64,000 nucleotides of DNA from Lyophyllum atratum (taxonomy: Eukaryota > Basidiomycota > Agaricomycetes > Agaricales > Lyophyllaceae): positions 868,001 to 932,000 of the forward strand of contig JACGCN010000019.1 of the NCBI GenBank assembly GCA_014905825.1. The letters run 5' to 3'. The position numbers and the translations under genes were made by a program. This document shows positions 22,257-33,300 of the stretch, in pieces (positions within the stretch are counted from its first letter, which is position 1; every line of letters starts with the position of its first letter). Under the pieces are notes generated by a model. It saw nothing but the letters and a program-made list of their open reading frames with translations. It was not told where the DNA came from and made no database searches.

Positions 22257-23624
22257 CTATTTCAGCACCTCCGGGATTTGGTGAGGTTGCAGAGTTCCGC
22301 TCTGAATCCTCTGTATGATACTAGTCAGAAGGATATTCTGGTCGTCCTTTTCAGCTAGCGCAACACGAGCCTGACGCGCCTCCTCCTGAGCCTCAGTCCT
22401 CTCCTTGTCCGCTTGAGCATACTGATTATTGAGCTCAATCACCTTCTTCTTGTTCAATAGAACAAGGGCTTCGACAACATTGCCGAAACCGTTGACAAGC
22501 GTGTTGGTTTCCATGAGGGCATCACTGAGCAGATTGGGAGATTCGTAATGGAGAAAAGAATTGCTCGATGCTGCATGAGGATGCTGACCAGCAACAAACA
22601 GCCAGCTATTGGTCTCCAACGCCAATCTCTCGACCTGCAATTTGGCTTGAGTGTCATTTGCAACGGAGAGGGAGGGAATAACATACACGGGTGATGATGT
22701 CCATCATTTGCTCACGGAACCGGTCTGAGGCCTTTGCAACAGCAGTCATGGGGATACGAAGAGGCCGCTTGCGAGGAATGTCTAGTATGCTCTGGTAAGC
22801 CAGGTAATAATGTACAAAGAGACGATGAATACCAAAGGGCTGATTGCCTCTCATGGCGCCGTCCACCAGCCCATATATTTGGTTGTTCATGTTCGCTCGA
22901 GTGCGGGGTTGGCTGAGAGAAGGAGTAGAGGGCAATGCAAACAAGGAAGCCATGGGAGAGGAAGGAGGAGAGGTCATGTCTACCTCGGAAGTGTCTGAAC
23001 CATGTGGTGCGGATTTTGCAGGCGATGATTGTGGAAAGAGTCTAAGCTGGCTAATTCCCGACGGACGAGTAATAGGGTGAATGGGCTGGACAGGTCGAGG
23101 TGTAATCAGTCCCAGGAGCTGTGGGTCAATGACAGAGGTGTCTGCTTTAGGAGAGGGGTGGACGGCGACTGAGGCCGGACCATCAGATTGGGGGATAGGA
23201 GGAGTAGTATAAATGATGTTGTCAGATATAGTGGAGGCGTGAACAGTGCTGGCATCTTGATCATCTAGCTGAGAGATGGTAGGAGTTGCTGGAATACTCC
23301 TTGCCAGGTCATCGGCCAACAGAGCCTATGAAGCGAGCTGAAGATAATGCGTGCAGGTGAGAACATTGCTAAACGTACCCTTGCAAGTTCCTTCTTGTGC
23401 TTTGCACTATGTTCGCATTCCTTAAGCAGAGGAGAACCTTTGCATCGCTTACAGCGCAGTGATCCTCGAGGCTTTTTGGGCTCCTTAGACAGCACTGGCT
23501 TCTTGGGAGATGTCGCGGTCCTTTTAGCTGACGGGACTTTCCTTGGAGATGCCAAAGCACCCTTCAAGTTGTCAGATGCAGCTTTTTTTGGAGTCGCAGT
23601 AGTCTTTCTGGGAGATGATCGCAT
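22257..23624 (-). CDS. Unknown cargo protein with Cys cluster and C-terminal coiled coil
   Basis: The ATG at 23624 gives MRSSPRKTTATPKKAASDN, a Lys/Pro/Ser-rich tail with SPRK and SPKK motifs typical of minor-groove DNA binding. A cysteine cluster follows: LRCKRCKGSPLLKECEH. An intron (GTACGT...TCATAG, about 23324-23380) joins AR to ALLADDLARS. The middle is Pro/Ser-rich. A compact segment follows (YGLVDGAMRGNQPFG, HRLFVHYYLAYQSIL, RFREQMMDIITR). After another intron near 22640-22690 the end is a coiled coil (NKKKVIELNNQYAQADKERT). Stop at 22257-22259. It shares a 121-bp promoter with the divergent transposase gene, suggesting joint expression and possibly an accessory role in transposition. 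Family not recognised. Confidence 0.6.
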
Positions 23625-23745
23625 ATTGGTGTGACGTGGCAGGACGTCGTAGAGAAAAAGCAGAAGCGACATCTGGCGGTACGTTGCCAGATGCTGACAT
23701 TGAGAATACAGTAAACTTGAGCCATAACTACACTTAACTTCGACC
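23625..23745. promoter_or_regulatory. 121-bp bidirectional promoter region
   Basis: Lies between the ATG of the Cys-cluster gene on the minus strand (23624) and the ATG of the transposase gene on the plus strand (23746). Both genes must use signals within or overlapping this stretch. No specific motif is claimed. Confidence 0.5.
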
Positions 23746-26700
23746 ATGTCAATCACTCTGTCCAGACCGCAGAAGAAAGTTCCTGCAATCGTGCTACAAG
23801 CTCCGCAGCGTGCCCAGATTAATTTGTTGCCCAAGCCAGAAGCACGAGGACTCTGGACAGATGGCTCACGCCTCCCATCACCTCTGAAGCGCAGACGAGT
23901 GGTAGTGAATGGTGGTGGACAGAGAAACAAAGTACAGCGCAAGGAGAGCGTGGCTTCTATCTCAGAGGCTTTTAAAGGAGCCTGCTTTGTAGGTGACGAT
24001 GAGATGGCTGAGATCACAGAGGAGCCACCATACCTAGGAGAAGCCAACAAGGCGGCAAACTTGAAAGTCGTCCCCGGACTCACAGACGAGGTTCCGGTTC
24101 AGTCTACAGACGATTCGCAGGACGATACCGCCTATGCTGATCTGTTCTGGGCTGGTGGCATCAGTGTGGTGCAGATATATGGGGATGTCTTTGTCGTTCA
24201 GGGTTGGGATGAAAAAAGTGCATCGGGAACAGTGAGCATGACCTTTTCTCTGCAATGTATGTTAGAGCTGACATGACACGGCTAGCGGTCTTGGTTTCAT
24301 CTGGAACGCACAAAAATTGGAACGGAAGTCGTTGTAGGTTGTTACTGCAAAAGCAGTAGGAGAGATGGCAACTGTGTTCACAGGCGGTTCATGGAGGACT
24401 ACGGAGAGGATGCATTTCCAACTAATGAGTATGCGTTGGCTGGTAAGTAAAGTTAGCGACTGAGATTCACATACTGAGCACCAATGAAGACAGTACAATA
24501 TCCACGGTCCTCTTTGCACGCCAGCCAATGGGCGGAGGGGAAAAATTCACAAACTACTTCTCAGTAAGCTCAAGAGGGGAAAATGTGAAAAGCCGATCGA
24601 TAGTAATCCATGAGGGTGACGATAGAGGAGGAGGTTCATGGAGATGTTTGAAGGACAATCAGGACAACTGTGTCCATGTCGTGAGCTCAAGGGACATGCT
24701 TCTGAAGGTTTTGGGGCTGGACATTGGGAATGATGAGCATGATGTGGTGGGTGTAGACCTGAATGCTCAAGATGCAGGTGAGGCGGAGGCCGATGCATCC
24801 AATTTCAATTTGCTAACTTGAAGCCCTTGTTCCCAGTTAGTAGGAGACGGGTCCACCGCAGCAGCGCAATCTCCTACCAGCCCGTGCTACCACCTGTCTG
24901 GGCTGCTCTCGACACAGATATTATCCATTATGCCCGACCGAAGCCTTGCCGGGAGGCCCCACGTCTCTTGCAGCTTGACTCGGTGTCAACATGTGCATGT
25001 GGGCCAAAAAGAACTTTCTATGATCCTCACCGCCAAACCGTGGAGAGAGACTGCATTATCTATGGCTTGACAGAGGGCATGTGCAGCCGCATCCAGCTAC
25101 AGAGTTGTTCGACTTGTTCTGGGCGCACCCGTCGATTTATAGGACCGGAGCCCCGGGCTCTGGGGATCTTTAATTTCAACAATCGAATTCTCTTTACACA
25201 CGAGCTACTGGATGACTATACAAGTGTCTACACGTCATCTGAGACGCCATTCACTGCATGGGTGACTGTGGTCAGCCGCCGGTATGGTGCAGGTGGTTCT
25301 CCTGTGCCATTTGCAACGGAACAAATCTTCCGTGCCGCTTGGTTTGCCTACGTGGATCTCCAGGACTTCAGAGACGATATGTGGTGCCCAACGTGTGGCC
25401 CTATGCCAGAGGATGTGATATGGGATGGCGTCACAGTGGGGTTCAACAAGAAGCACATCTTACCCACCTTGCGACCACCAACAATTTCTAATGAAAGCTC
25501 CCCTGTGCGAAAGAATCAGTATATTTGGAAGCAGCAGGTTCTGATGGATGCCAAGCTTCGAAGACGGCTACGCAAGGTGGTGAAGGGAGCTGGAGATGCT
25601 TTTGTTGGGCTGCAAAACAATGATGACTCGGAGGAGGAGGAAGGAGTGAAGCGGTCTGAAGCCGCGATCAAGGCTGAGGTGGAGCGTGTGACATCTATCC
25701 CTGAAGTGCTCTTGGAGTTGACTGCTATCAACCATTTCCTCGCCATGTTGTTCGGGCAGCATTTTGGATTGTCTGCAGTTAAATGTGGTACGGTTCCTCC
25801 CAAGGCGTATAGGAAACTGTTTATTCAGGTACTTGCACCTTTCTTTGGGTCGTGCCAGGATATTAACAAAATTTAGCTTGCCGCAGATGAATCCGTCTTA
25901 CAGATGTTGAACAAAACGGCGCTTGACCAGCTGGCTTTATTCAACACCAACCCATGTCAGGCCACCGCATCTCAAATGATACATTGTCCGGTGCTTTTGC
26001 AAGTTTTGAAGCATCACAAAGAACCATACCCGGAGCCAGTTCTCGGACTATGTCAATGGCTACTTGAGCGTGGTTTGACCGTTTATACCCGGATTGTGGC
26101 ACAGTCCCCTGCAGGTAGCTTGGATACCGCCCGGATTGAAGATGCAGATTGGCGAGAGGTAAGCCTTTTGAGAATGTTCTGAACCGCCGAGGACTTGACC
26201 TTTTTGTTGTAGACCGGTTGTTGCTACAGCTTGCCGCAGATTTGACATAGGCCGATATACGAAAATCTCAAGCATGACGTTCGAGTTGAAACTGGCAACA
26301 ATCGCGGCGCAAAATGCTCCAAATATTACGCTCAGTATGGGGCCAAGAAACTGACAGGAGGTATTATGGCGGCTTGGTGCACTCATAGTGTGTGTTACGG
26401 TTTTCATTTCATTCCAAAGGGTGAAGGGAGAAACGATGTCTTTTCTGCAATGTATACGCGGTGGGAAAGGGCCCCAAAACGGATCATCTATGATTTTGCA
26501 TGCGCCCTTGGGCCATATTGCTTGATTCGCGAGCCCGCATTCTTTGCCCACAGCACTTATGGCGTCGATGTTTTCCATGCAAGCGATCACAAAAAATGTG
26601 CCCCTGCCGCATTTTTGGAAACATATATGGCGGTGGACCCACGTGTGGCATTGGTAAATTCAAGTGCGGCAGAGTGCGGGAACGGAGGAATCAAACGAAT

Positions 26701-26803
26701 CAGGAAATCAGTCAGTTATATGGGCCAGGCTCATGCAATTATGTACACGAAGGTTTTTATATCAATTTGGAATCGGTTGAGGATTCGAGCTCTCAAACAG
26801 TAA
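23746..26803 (+). pseudogene. KDZ transposase with SWIM-like zinc fingers, interrupted by TGA
   Basis: DDE-type transposase of the KDZ superfamily. It starts at 23746 (MSITLSRPQKKVPAIV). Introns: 24232-24285, 24429-24493, 24778-24836, about 25830-25886 and about 26160-26212. The N-terminal half has two SWIM-like clusters, CYCKSSRRDGNCVH and WRCLKDNQDNCVH. Next comes a KDZ-associated cysteine cluster and core (CACGPKRTFYDP, FNFNNRILFTHELLDDYTS, WCPTCGPMPEDVIWDGV). The catalytic part has Asp in YDFAC (codon 26492-26494), Asp in VDVFHASDH (26577-26579) and Glu in SSAAECGN (26672-26674). TGA at 26243-26245 lies in frame just before HRPIYENLK, where CGA (Arg) would fit. Otherwise the frame is intact to the TAA at 26801-26803. 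The break makes self-mobilisation unlikely without readthrough or another copy. Confidence 0.88.
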
Positions 26804-27680
26804 GTAGGGCTAGTAGAACCAGGACTGCATATAGAGCCACCAATTATGGAATGAAGCAGCCACTATTTGAGAGCAAGAAATATGGTTAAAAGCCGCCACA
26901 ATATATAAAAGGAGCCTGCCATATGTAAGAGGGGGATATGAATTAATGAGTCAGCACTTATGGAAAACTGCAACCGTATTGGAGGCGCAAGGATTTATTG
27001 AAGGAGGCTACCACTTATGATCTGCAGTGGATATGGATGGAAGGCGCCATATGTAAATGAGCCGGCACTTATCGGCAAATGCTACCATATTTCTGGAGCG
27101 ACAATTTTTGGAAGCAGAATACCATTTTTAATCAGCAAGAAAATATGGATAGAAGGCACCATATTGAATGAGCCAAGATTTACAGAGACACGCCGCCATA
27201 TCTAGAGGTGAAAGAATATGGATGTAGGACGCCAATGGCCATATGTGTCCTTTCTGGGAATTCCTAAACGTTGAGAAATACAGCTACATTCCTCAACGCT
27301 CAGGAATTGCCAAAGCTGATCAGAGCACAAAGATAAGCTCAACACGCCATATTGGAAGGTCCATATGGTGCCAGGCCGCCAATGATACCACCTGAGAGGT
27401 GTCTGTATCCAATGCAAGCATGCGGCAAACATGGCTCACGTAGTGGAGAGGGTTTGAGTGTCAGTTCGAGTTGCAGCCTTACGTCGTGGTATTGTGCAAG
27501 TCCTCTGTTCAACCCCAGCGGCTCCAATTGTTTTTGAAGGCACTGTTTGTTTTTATGGCAGATTTTCACCAGTTCCAAGACGAGGTTCGGCATATAGGTG
27601 CCATATTTTGAGCAAAGTTGGCTATATAACGATACAGTTGTAGCTGGTAGATATGGGAAGGAGCCGCCATATCGACGGGC
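26804..27680. repeat. Right subterminal repeat array
   Basis: About 0.9 kb of degenerate repeats of the same family as the left array: GCCATATGTAAATGAGCC followed by GGCACTTATCGGC, GCCACCAATTATGG, GGCGCCATATG. Spacing is looser than at the left. It starts directly after the transposase stop and includes the second hairpin copy at 27257-27311. No gene seen. Confidence 0.7.
27257..27311. repeat. Hairpin palindrome, copy 2
   Basis: The left arm GGAATTCCTAAACGTTGAG pairs with the right arm TCAACGCTCAGGAATTGCC around a short CAGCTACA-like loop. It is the same sequence family as 20267-20320, and both copies lie inside the KDZ element. Flanking similarity beyond the hairpin is weak, apart from a CCAT(A/G)TGT block just upstream. 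Confidence 0.75.
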
Positions 27681-27735
27681 CACTGCTGTTTTCATGACGG
27701 GCCATGGGTGTTTGAGCAACGGGCCACGGGTGTTT
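27660..27735 (-). repeat. Right terminal inverted repeat of KDZ element
   Basis: On the minus strand this reads AACACCCGTGGCCCGT, then GTCATGAAAACAGCAGTGGC and ATATGGCG, the same order as at 4533-4620. It supports the right end of the element. Confidence 0.6.
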
Positions 27736-27762
27736 CCGTGGCATGGAGTGGTGCACATATCT

Positions 27763-27771
27763 GGGGTTACG
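27763..27771 (+). repeat. Candidate right target-site duplication of the KDZ element
   Basis: GGGGTTACG, identical to 4494-4502. See the left copy for the limits of this call. Confidence 0.55.
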
Positions 27772-27950
27772 AAAACGACGCCGATCATCTAATCAAGAAA
27801 AGGAGCCTGACATACTCCCCGGTACTTCGCTACTAAGCTAGTCACACCAGGATAGACCAGGATCCTTACATAGAACTGATGTCGATTACTGGATTGTCGA
27901 TCTGTTTATGCTGTATAAGGCCGATCGGCTGCCATTGACGAACTAACGCC

Positions 27951-28274
27951 ATGGCCCCCTTCCAATCCACTTCGGCCACGCTCGACCTACGAAGACGACA
28001 AAAAAGCGCGTTGGTGACGCCCGCAAAACCCACACGAAGATCAGCTGTCGATATCTCACTGGAAGGCGCGAATGTCAATTTAGCCCCCAACTTCATCGTC
28101 AAGTTTGATCATAAGTTGAACAAAAAGTTGAGCCCGAAGTTGGCGACTGTGAAATATCGGACTGGTGAGATCTTGCTAGATGCAAGGCGATCGAAGCTCG
28201 TGTTCGTGCCGGGTACTAGTACAGAGATGATAGATGTGGACAAGCAGGAAATACTAAAAGATACAGTGAATTAA
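27951..28274 (+). CDS. Unknown 107-aa basic protein
   Basis: Single-exon frame from the ATG at 27951 (MAPFQSTSATLDLRRRQKSA) to the TAA at 28272-28274. The first 30 residues are basic; the rest is amphipathic (LAPNFIVKFDHKLNKKLSPKL). No family recognised. It is the first gene outside the transposon on the right and converges on the F-box gene with no spacer between the two stop codons. Composition looks like real coding sequence, but length and lack of homologues known to me keep confidence moderate. Confidence 0.45.
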   Translation: MAPFQSTSATLDLRRRQKSALVTPAKPTRRSAVDISLEGANVNLAPNFIVKFDHKLNKKLSPKLATVKYRTGEILLDARRSKLVFVPGTSTEMIDVDKQEILKDTVN

Positions 28275-29722
28275 TTAACGGATTAGCGGACGAGTGTTCG
28301 GGACGGGATCACTATAAGTGGGATGTTCTTTCCACTTGGGACGGACTCTATGCAAACGGAGGTGTCCAGATTGCGAAAATCCCCCTGTCTGTTGATGTCC
28401 TTTCCTGATTCGCGAGTTCAGGTTCAGCACCTGGTCTGCCATATGCGGTCTCCTGACGACTAGTTGGCGCAAGCTTGGTAATGCGCACAGGATGGGCGAA
28501 ACCATGCCCGAATCATACCACCCATGTTCAATGCGGAGGAATCGGAGAGAAGGAGAGATGGCGTATACGTAGAAGAAAGACTTGAGACTGGGAAATGCGA
28601 GTTGGCGGCGGTCAACGTCGATGAGGTGTAGCGATGTGAGGGACGGAGTGAGGACGAGGGTCAAGAGATGTGCGAGCTCGAAAGGGATGTCTGAGCCTTC
28701 GATGCGAAGGTGGAGATGCTGGAGAGAGGCGAGGAGAACGCGACGTGTGACTGGATGGGAACGCGTGGGGCCGACAGACTTGTGCCTCGGAGGAAATAGA
28801 ATCTTCAGCTCGACAAGACGGCTGGACACTTCAAGCATCGAGATAATATCGTGCACGGCCTGGTGACCAACGGTAAAGCTGTGGTGGGTATAGTCCAGGT
28901 GTGTGAGGTTCCCGAAAAGGGATGGCAGCCAAGTCAGCCTGATTCCGTCAAGGGTGACGCTGCGCAGCCGCGGCGCAAAGCCGGAGAAGAGACAAAACTC
29001 TTTCGTATCGTCGTTTGCACGATATATAAGCGTCAGATCCACCAAAGCCAAAGCCTGCGCCCTTCTGCTCTTCGAACAGCACCCGGAAAGAGCAGCATTC
29101 CATAAGTAAGGGGAGTAATCTGCAAAGACTATCTCGAGCGATCGCCAACGTCGAATGAGCGATATCACTTGGTGTAGATACCATTGTACGGTCGCAGCGT
29201 CAAGATACTGGCGTTCAGAGGATGGTGATCGCGTTGTTGTGGTAGGTAGAAGCTGGATGTCGAGCGTACAAGCTCCAGCCCTGTATATTCTCTCCCTCCA
29301 CATGTCAATCTCTGGACCCAACGTGACGCGCCGCCATAGGGCGGGGGTGCGCAGAGCTATTTCCCTCCATTTTCTACAGACGTGTGATATTCGGATAGGA
29401 AACATGGAATCGTCCTCGGAGCCGATGACCATTAGGTGTGCGAGAAGCTCCACAGGTAGCCTGTGAATGAAATGGACATCCTTGAAGGGAGGGATTTGAC
29501 CTCTTCGAAGCTGGCGTGGTCTGCCAATGTTATACTTGGGAACAGCCTGATGATCGTTGAACGGCGAACAAGACTGGGACTTCTCGGAGGAACTGCAAAT
29601 CGCGGGTTACATCGATGTTGCGAGTAACCCAGAGTTACTCACAATCTAGACTTTACCGCATCCGCAAGGGAGCGCGTAAGGGTCAACGCTCGCCGTTGGG
29701 TCCTCTTCAGTGCGGACGACAT
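28275..29722 (-). CDS. F-box protein with leucine-rich C-terminal region
   Basis: Predicted substrate receptor of an SCF ubiquitin ligase. The ATG at 29722 (MSSALKRTQRRALTLTRS) opens a short exon. An intron (GTGAGT...TTGCAG, about 29592-29641) joins it to FSSSEKSQSCSPFND. The F-box is at about residues 75-120: INRL-like HRLPVELLAHLMVIG, then ISHVCRKWREIALRTPALWRRV. About 300 residues of leucine-rich sequence follow (LFGNLTHLDYTHHS, LASLQHLHLRIEGSD, LPSLRQLVVRRPHM), as in agaricomycete F-box families. Stop at 28275-28277. The substrate cannot be predicted. Confidence 0.85.
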
Positions 29723-30316
29723 GGGAAGGGAGAGCCAGGTCCAGAGTGCCCAAACCACTGCTTTATATCAGTGTCATCGGTAAAGCTGCTTAGATAGGAT
29801 GTGTTCGGTGGAATGGAACAACAGCCGATCTCGGAGAACCAGGATCGGACAAAGGATACTGTATACTGTCATCCGCAAGCGCCGAATAATGCAGAGCTGT
29901 GCAACGGCATCTGACCCGTATGTACGATGGAAATGCCCACAATTGTGGACTGTTCATGCCAAATGCACCAACGGGACCGAGACAATCAAGACAAAGGAAG
30001 CAGAGATCAGGGGTTTCGCCATCGGTGAGAGCCGTCAACATCGATAATTGTGGACAAGGCGAGCCTCTCACTTGAGGACGGAGGTGGCTGTGCTTGGTAG
30101 CCACGTGATTGATCGAGGCTAGCGGCACCGCCACGGCCAAACCCTCACTTGAAGTTGCCAGGAATTCTCCACGTCCGCGCCAGTCTCCAATTCCAGGACA
30201 CAGCCCATTCGACGCGACATACTAACCACCGACTCACAGTACAGCGCTGATACCGCTTACGCGCAAGCCAGCCTAGTGGTCGCCAACTCCCCCATTTGGC
30301 TACTCAGGACCGCGTC
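29723..30316. other. Divergent intergenic region between F-box gene and Prp24-like gene
   Basis: Should contain both promoters. No gene supported; short open frames here have no recognisable content. Confidence 0.5.
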
Positions 30317-33300
30317 ATGGACGAAGCGCAATCTCTGGAAGCCTTGGGCAAAGTGCTCAACGACCTGTCCGAACGGCCCTATGACATAAACCTTCACGTT
30401 CAACACATTCGGCTGGCTCAATCTCTGGAGGGTATGGAGGCGCAGGCAAAGTCCGCTATGGAGATGTTGCCGGACTTCCTGGCGGCCGGTGACGAGGTGT
30501 GGTCATTGTTGATCGAAGAGAAGGGGAACTCTGTGGACCTACAGACAGCAGAGGGAGTGGAAGAACTTCTAGCCCTTTATTCTCGGGCAGAAGCTGACTA
30601 TCTGTGTACGTTCTCGGTTTACGCCGTGTCAGACACACCACCAATGATCCATCACTGCAGCTATACCCATCCTCCGGAAGCACTTGCAATTTATCCTAGA
30701 CCGTTACGAAGAATACTCTGGCGATGAACCGAAGCCTTCCGAGCTAGGAAATTTGTTTACCGTGCCTTGGACCCGGGCAGCGATCACGGAGGTGGTGAAC
30801 AAGGGGATTGGACACCTGACGAAGGTGATGTCGTTTCTTCAGGGGTCTCTTGCTGCTTCTGACAATTTTAGCAGAGTCACTTGCTTTGGGATCTCCAGCG
30901 CGACTGGGAGCTCCAACAGTTAGAATCCGCGACTGGGTCAGAGAAGTGCGTGATTCAACTTCATAATCGCAATTCTGGCACCTTACATTTTGCAGAGACT
31001 CGCTAGCTGATGCCATCCAACTATCCTTCCTTGCCCGCCTGCGGCAGCCTCATACAGGTGAGTGGTTTTTAGTTTGCTTGTGTCTCCACCTAACCACCTT
31101 TCTCTCCGTCCCACAGATTCCGAAGAGACTTTGCAGTATTATTCGACTTTTACCACAAACCACCGTCCTCCTGGACAATATGAACCTCTACTCGTTGCCG
31201 CAAGCAAGATCCGCGCACAGGCTGTCAAAGCCTTCGGGCGGCGAGAACCTTTGGAAGCTGCTCTGGTACGTCTGTGTATGTTTAGCCACGTACCGAGTCA
31301 TTACTCACAACCTTCAAGCTGCAGTCAAGCTTCTCGCTTGACGCATACGCTCGGTATCTTGCATCGGAGCGCCGAGCTAGAAACCCGGATTTGCTGGTGA
31401 TGTCTACTGTATACGAACGCGCCATTGCCGAAGCCGATAAACGGAGGTTCAATGGCGAGCCCGGAGCAGAGGAAGCACTGAGGATGTTCTGGGTCGGATA
31501 TTGCGACTCTTTAGTGAGTATCATGGAATGCCCCATCACGCTGCCTCTCATCGGGTCTCAACAGCGTCTCAATCAAGCGGGAGAAGACGAGCAAATGGCT
31601 GTCCTCAAGAGGGCTGTAAGGAGTATCCCTGGTTCTGGCGAAGTCTGGGCTAGATACATTCGATATCTGGTAAGCTACCATAGTTCATTTTCACTATTCC
31701 CTGTCTCATATCTTAAGTGCAGGAGCGCACCGAAGAATCCAGGGAGGGTGGGGACGGAGTTGCTGGTGCGTCACTTTCAGTACCTCTCGAGGGAAACCGA
31801 CCTAAACTTTATGTAGACGTCTTTAATCAGGCATTTAGTACCCAGATGCTCCAATCTGACATCGAGCAAATCATTCCCGTTATTCTTGCCCGTGCAGGCT
31901 ACGAGAAGCGTCGCATAGAAGCCAATCCAGATGGTAAGCACAACGTATCCGTCTTGAAATGCCCTCATAGTCCATCCAGATGAGGATATCCTACCAACGC
32001 TGATTGCGATTCTGGACAATGGAATTGAAATGGGGCGGCAAGGTAAGCTCGTAGTGGACATGTACCTTTCATAATTGACCGTGGCAAATGCAGCCTCGAA
32101 AACCGGAGACGCCAAGTTACGACTTGAGAAATATCTTGCTGCGATCGTAAGTCTTGCTGACAAGTAGCCCAGACTTGATCCAAACTAAACATTTCCGCCT
32201 CAGTATGACATGGCGACTTTACAAGACAGTGCCATCACCGTCTGGGAAACAGCGTCGAAATTCCTCAAAACGAGCTACCTCGCATGGATTTCCTATACCG
32301 ACACCTTGATGTATGTGCATATGCTTCGTTCACCATCAAATCTTCTCAAAATCCCTCAGCAAGTACCAGCAATATGATAAGGCACGGAAGGTTTTCTCCG
32401 ACATCCATGTAAAGAACATAGACTGGCCGGAAGCTATTTGGGAAGCGTGGATCGCCTTTGAACACCTACACGGATCCGTGGAAGAGCTAGACACGTGTCT
32501 GGACAAGGTCGAAAAGGCACAATATCAAGTCAACTCACGGCGAGCCAAGGTGAGTGGAAGTGTCCAACTATATGACGACCTGCTAACGCTGGCTTCCCAA
32601 CACAGGAGGCAGAAAAGGCATCGTTTGAGGCAATGCAGGTAATCATGGAGGCCCAGGCTTCTACCGTCCCTGTAGCCGAGACTCCCGTGCCCGATGTAGA
32701 CGTCCCTATGGACGTTGACGTTCCGCGGGCACGGGGGACCAAACGAGAGGCGGAAGAGGAACCCGCGGGAGAGCATAAAAAGCCTAGGATTGGTGAGTGC
32801 ATCTTTCTATGTAGAAGTATCTCGCGTATTGATGTGTGAGAGAACAGAACAAAATCCTCCTCCACTGAAAAGGTTGGTATTCCTATAATCAGAGTTTGAG
32901 GCTCATCATTCTAATGCTGTAATGTGTTTATCAGGGACCGAGAAAACTCCACGGTCTTTGTTGCAGAACTGCCCCAGGGCGTTACAAAGGAGGAACTGGC
33001 AGAACTATTCAAAGATGTATGTATTTTCTTCATATTCCTAATTGGCCGCTCACGCCGCGATAGTGTGGCAAAGTTCGGGAAGTGAAGATTACCCAGCTGC
33101 CTAAAATGGTAGTCGCGACCGTTGAGTTTTTCGAACGAGTGGGTCTATCTCCTAGTTCCCTCCTTATGGATGGTTAACTTCTCCATGGTTCAGGACAGTA
33201 TACCTGCGGCCCTGACCAAGGATAAAAAAAGAATACGCGACCATGAAATCACCGTCCATCTCGCTTGGAAGTCCACCTTGTACGTCACCAACTTCCCCGA

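Larger units (their letters stand above)
4503..27762 (+). mobile_element. Giant KDZ-superfamily DNA transposon (about 23 kb)
   Basis: Interpreted as one element. Observed: a direct repeat GGGGTTACG on both sides; an imperfect terminal inverted repeat in which 4533-4620 matches the reverse complement of 27660-27735 (shared blocks ACACCCGTG, GTCATGAAAACA, CAGTGGC, ATATGGCG); arrays of GCCATAT/TATGGC repeats just inside both ends; and a KDZ transposase gene at 23746-26803. Cargo includes an Ulp1-type protease and several unrecognised genes. The transposase has a premature stop, so this copy may not be autonomous. The exact termini are inferred, and the outermost 25-30 bp of the two ends are not good inverted repeats of each other. 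Alternative: separate elements that happen to lie together. Confidence 0.7.

Noticed and set aside
4503..27762. TET/JBP dioxygenase gene expected in some fungal KDZ elements
   Set aside because: I looked for an HxD...H pattern with the usual surroundings in the cargo genes and did not find it.
30296..30316. Upstream TTG start for the Prp24-like protein
   Set aside because: The in-frame ATG at 30317 gives a normal N-terminus, and TTG starts are not expected in fungi.
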